A DNA stretch of 64,000 bases from Epiperipatus broadwayi. Lineage: Eukaryota; Onychophora; Udeonychophora; Euonychophora; Peripatidae. The notes under the pieces are model-generated. The model did no database searches, had not been told where the DNA came from, and saw only the letters and a list, made by a program, of their open reading frames with translations. Each line of letters starts with the position of its first letter. Position 1 is the first letter of the stretch. The position numbers and the translations under genes were made by a program. The DNA is taken from assembly GCA_028023455.1 (NCBI GenBank), contig JAQFVV010012423.1, forward strand, positions 7,790,269 to 7,854,268, written 5' to 3'. Shown piece by piece: positions 62,995 to 64,000 of the stretch.

Positions 62995-63790
62995 TTGATC
63001 ACTGTAACAGTACTAGAGCTTGTGTTCTCTGAGTTATATTTGTGCATAATGGTCTGATATATAAAATTGGACATATATTAGTATTTATGGGAATCCAGTG
63101 ATGATGATGATATTCCCATAAGTCATCATCATCATCATCCTGGTTGGCACAAAGAGAATATTCTTTAAAACCCATGCACTACACTTTATTTTAATTTAGT
63201 ATCTATCAGAATTTAAGTTTATAGTTGGCTAGTACATTAATGGTACTAAGTCACCAGAACATTGATGATGATCAGCATGTTTTAATATCTCAGGATTATT
63301 GTTTTTATAGTTATGTATTCTAATGGATTAGCACTTAAATTTGTGCATCCAAATTAATGGTTTAAATAATTGCCCCAAGCTGGCAAAGGCTAAATAGTTA
63401 GCCTGGTCTATAGTAGATCCATTTCAAATCCAGTCACAAGATTAAAACTTGATTTATTTTTGATTGTTGATTATTCATGATGATGAATGATTATTTCCTT
63501 TGAGTATTATTAGTATTTACTTATACTTACTGATAATGCTGGTTGATGTATAGTTAATTATGCTTATAATAGTGAGTTAACTGGAGTTGATCTCAGAGAT
63601 ATCAAGATCTCTCATGCTCTTATAATATATAAAATTTCTTATATATTTTTTGATATTTAATGCTACACCTTTAATAATATTTTATCTTAAACATTATACT
63701 TATTTATATAAATTTTAAATTTCAAATTTTGTGTACTTGATGCTGGTGATGATGATTTTCCACCACCCCCGTGATCATCCCAGGGATGAC
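62995..63790 (-). repeat. Dispersed repeat family, copy 2
   Basis: The reverse complement follows 31640-32440 in order: gatgatcacgggggtggtgg, catcatcaccag, then gatctcaactccag-type, gactggatttgaaatggatc, gaccaggctaactatt, agcctttgccagcttggggc, ccaggatgatgatgatgatg, and agagaacacaagctct. It has insertions and deletions relative to copy 1, so both are old. The CAT/ATG runs are a family feature. Confidence 0.65.
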
Positions 63791-64000
63791 CATCCTGTTA
63801 TAATATACTATACTTGTATTTAAATAATGAGTATTATAATATTTGTATAAAAAGTAGAAAACAAATAGCCATAGATTGCAAAATAGGGAGAAAAATTATT
63901 TTCATTTAGACTACAAGTGGTATGAGATATTACTAAACTCCAAAAAAAGTAGCTCAAAACTTACACTATGCAAACTAAATTCAAACTAATTTGATTTTTG
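63791..64000. other. AT-rich tail of the window, nothing recognised
   Basis: No coding or repeat structure was seen. Confidence 0.4.

Overview
The window is strongly AT-rich, repeat-dense animal nuclear DNA. A spliced RNA-recognition-motif (RRM) exon with ordinary gt/ag borders, two decayed LINE-type reverse-transcriptase relics, many terminal-inverted-repeat transposons, SINE-like inserts and microsatellites all point to an invertebrate with a large genome and long introns. I cannot place it to phylum. Nothing bacterial, organellar or viral was recognised, and no rRNA or tRNA genes were seen.

The only well-supported host coding sequence is one 110-bp exon at 6119-6228 (+). It encodes the N-terminal half of an RRM, most like the third RRM of the nucleolar protein RBM28 (yeast Nop4). 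No neighbouring exon was recognised in the 6 kb before it or the 57 kb after it. Most of the window is therefore probably one or more very long introns of this gene, plus intergenic DNA. A 50-bp exon-like segment on the minus strand (2468-2517) and a 76-codon minus-strand ORF in a GC-richer patch (33255-33485) are the only other host-gene candidates, and both are weak.

Layout: 1-2412, a compositionally distinct island that may be the tail of a large mobile element; 2413-9311, intronic DNA with the RRM exon, a core-bearing SINE-like copy and a foldback; 9312-10569, a transposon with 46-bp inverted ends; 11091-11820, a 332-bp-period tandem repeat; 12464-16490, two TSD-flanked foldback SINEs and a 235-bp MITE with an 8-bp target duplication; 17090-19130, a LINE relic (minus); 19288-20505, a SINE and a foldback; 20576-25070, an inverted and tandem array of about 310-bp promoter-like repeats, split by a 2.9-kb insertion; 25287-28332, three palindromes; 31640-34740, dispersed repeats whose inverted partners lie at 60520-63790; 36838-37895, two more palindromes; 46590-50530, a palindrome, a Tigger/pogo-like MITE and a minisatellite; 55000-57097, a second LINE relic (plus) and another foldback; 58295-62296, two further DNA transposons.

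The strongest pattern is a class of five unrelated-looking palindromic or foldback inserts, each bounded by a 12-14 bp direct repeat (12464, 15589, 27687, 36851, 56866). Long target duplications of that kind are typical of target-primed reverse transcription rather than of cut-and-paste transposition. This suggests that LINE machinery inserted self-complementary cDNAs. A roughly 45-bp core motif is shared by several of the foldbacks and SINE-like copies.
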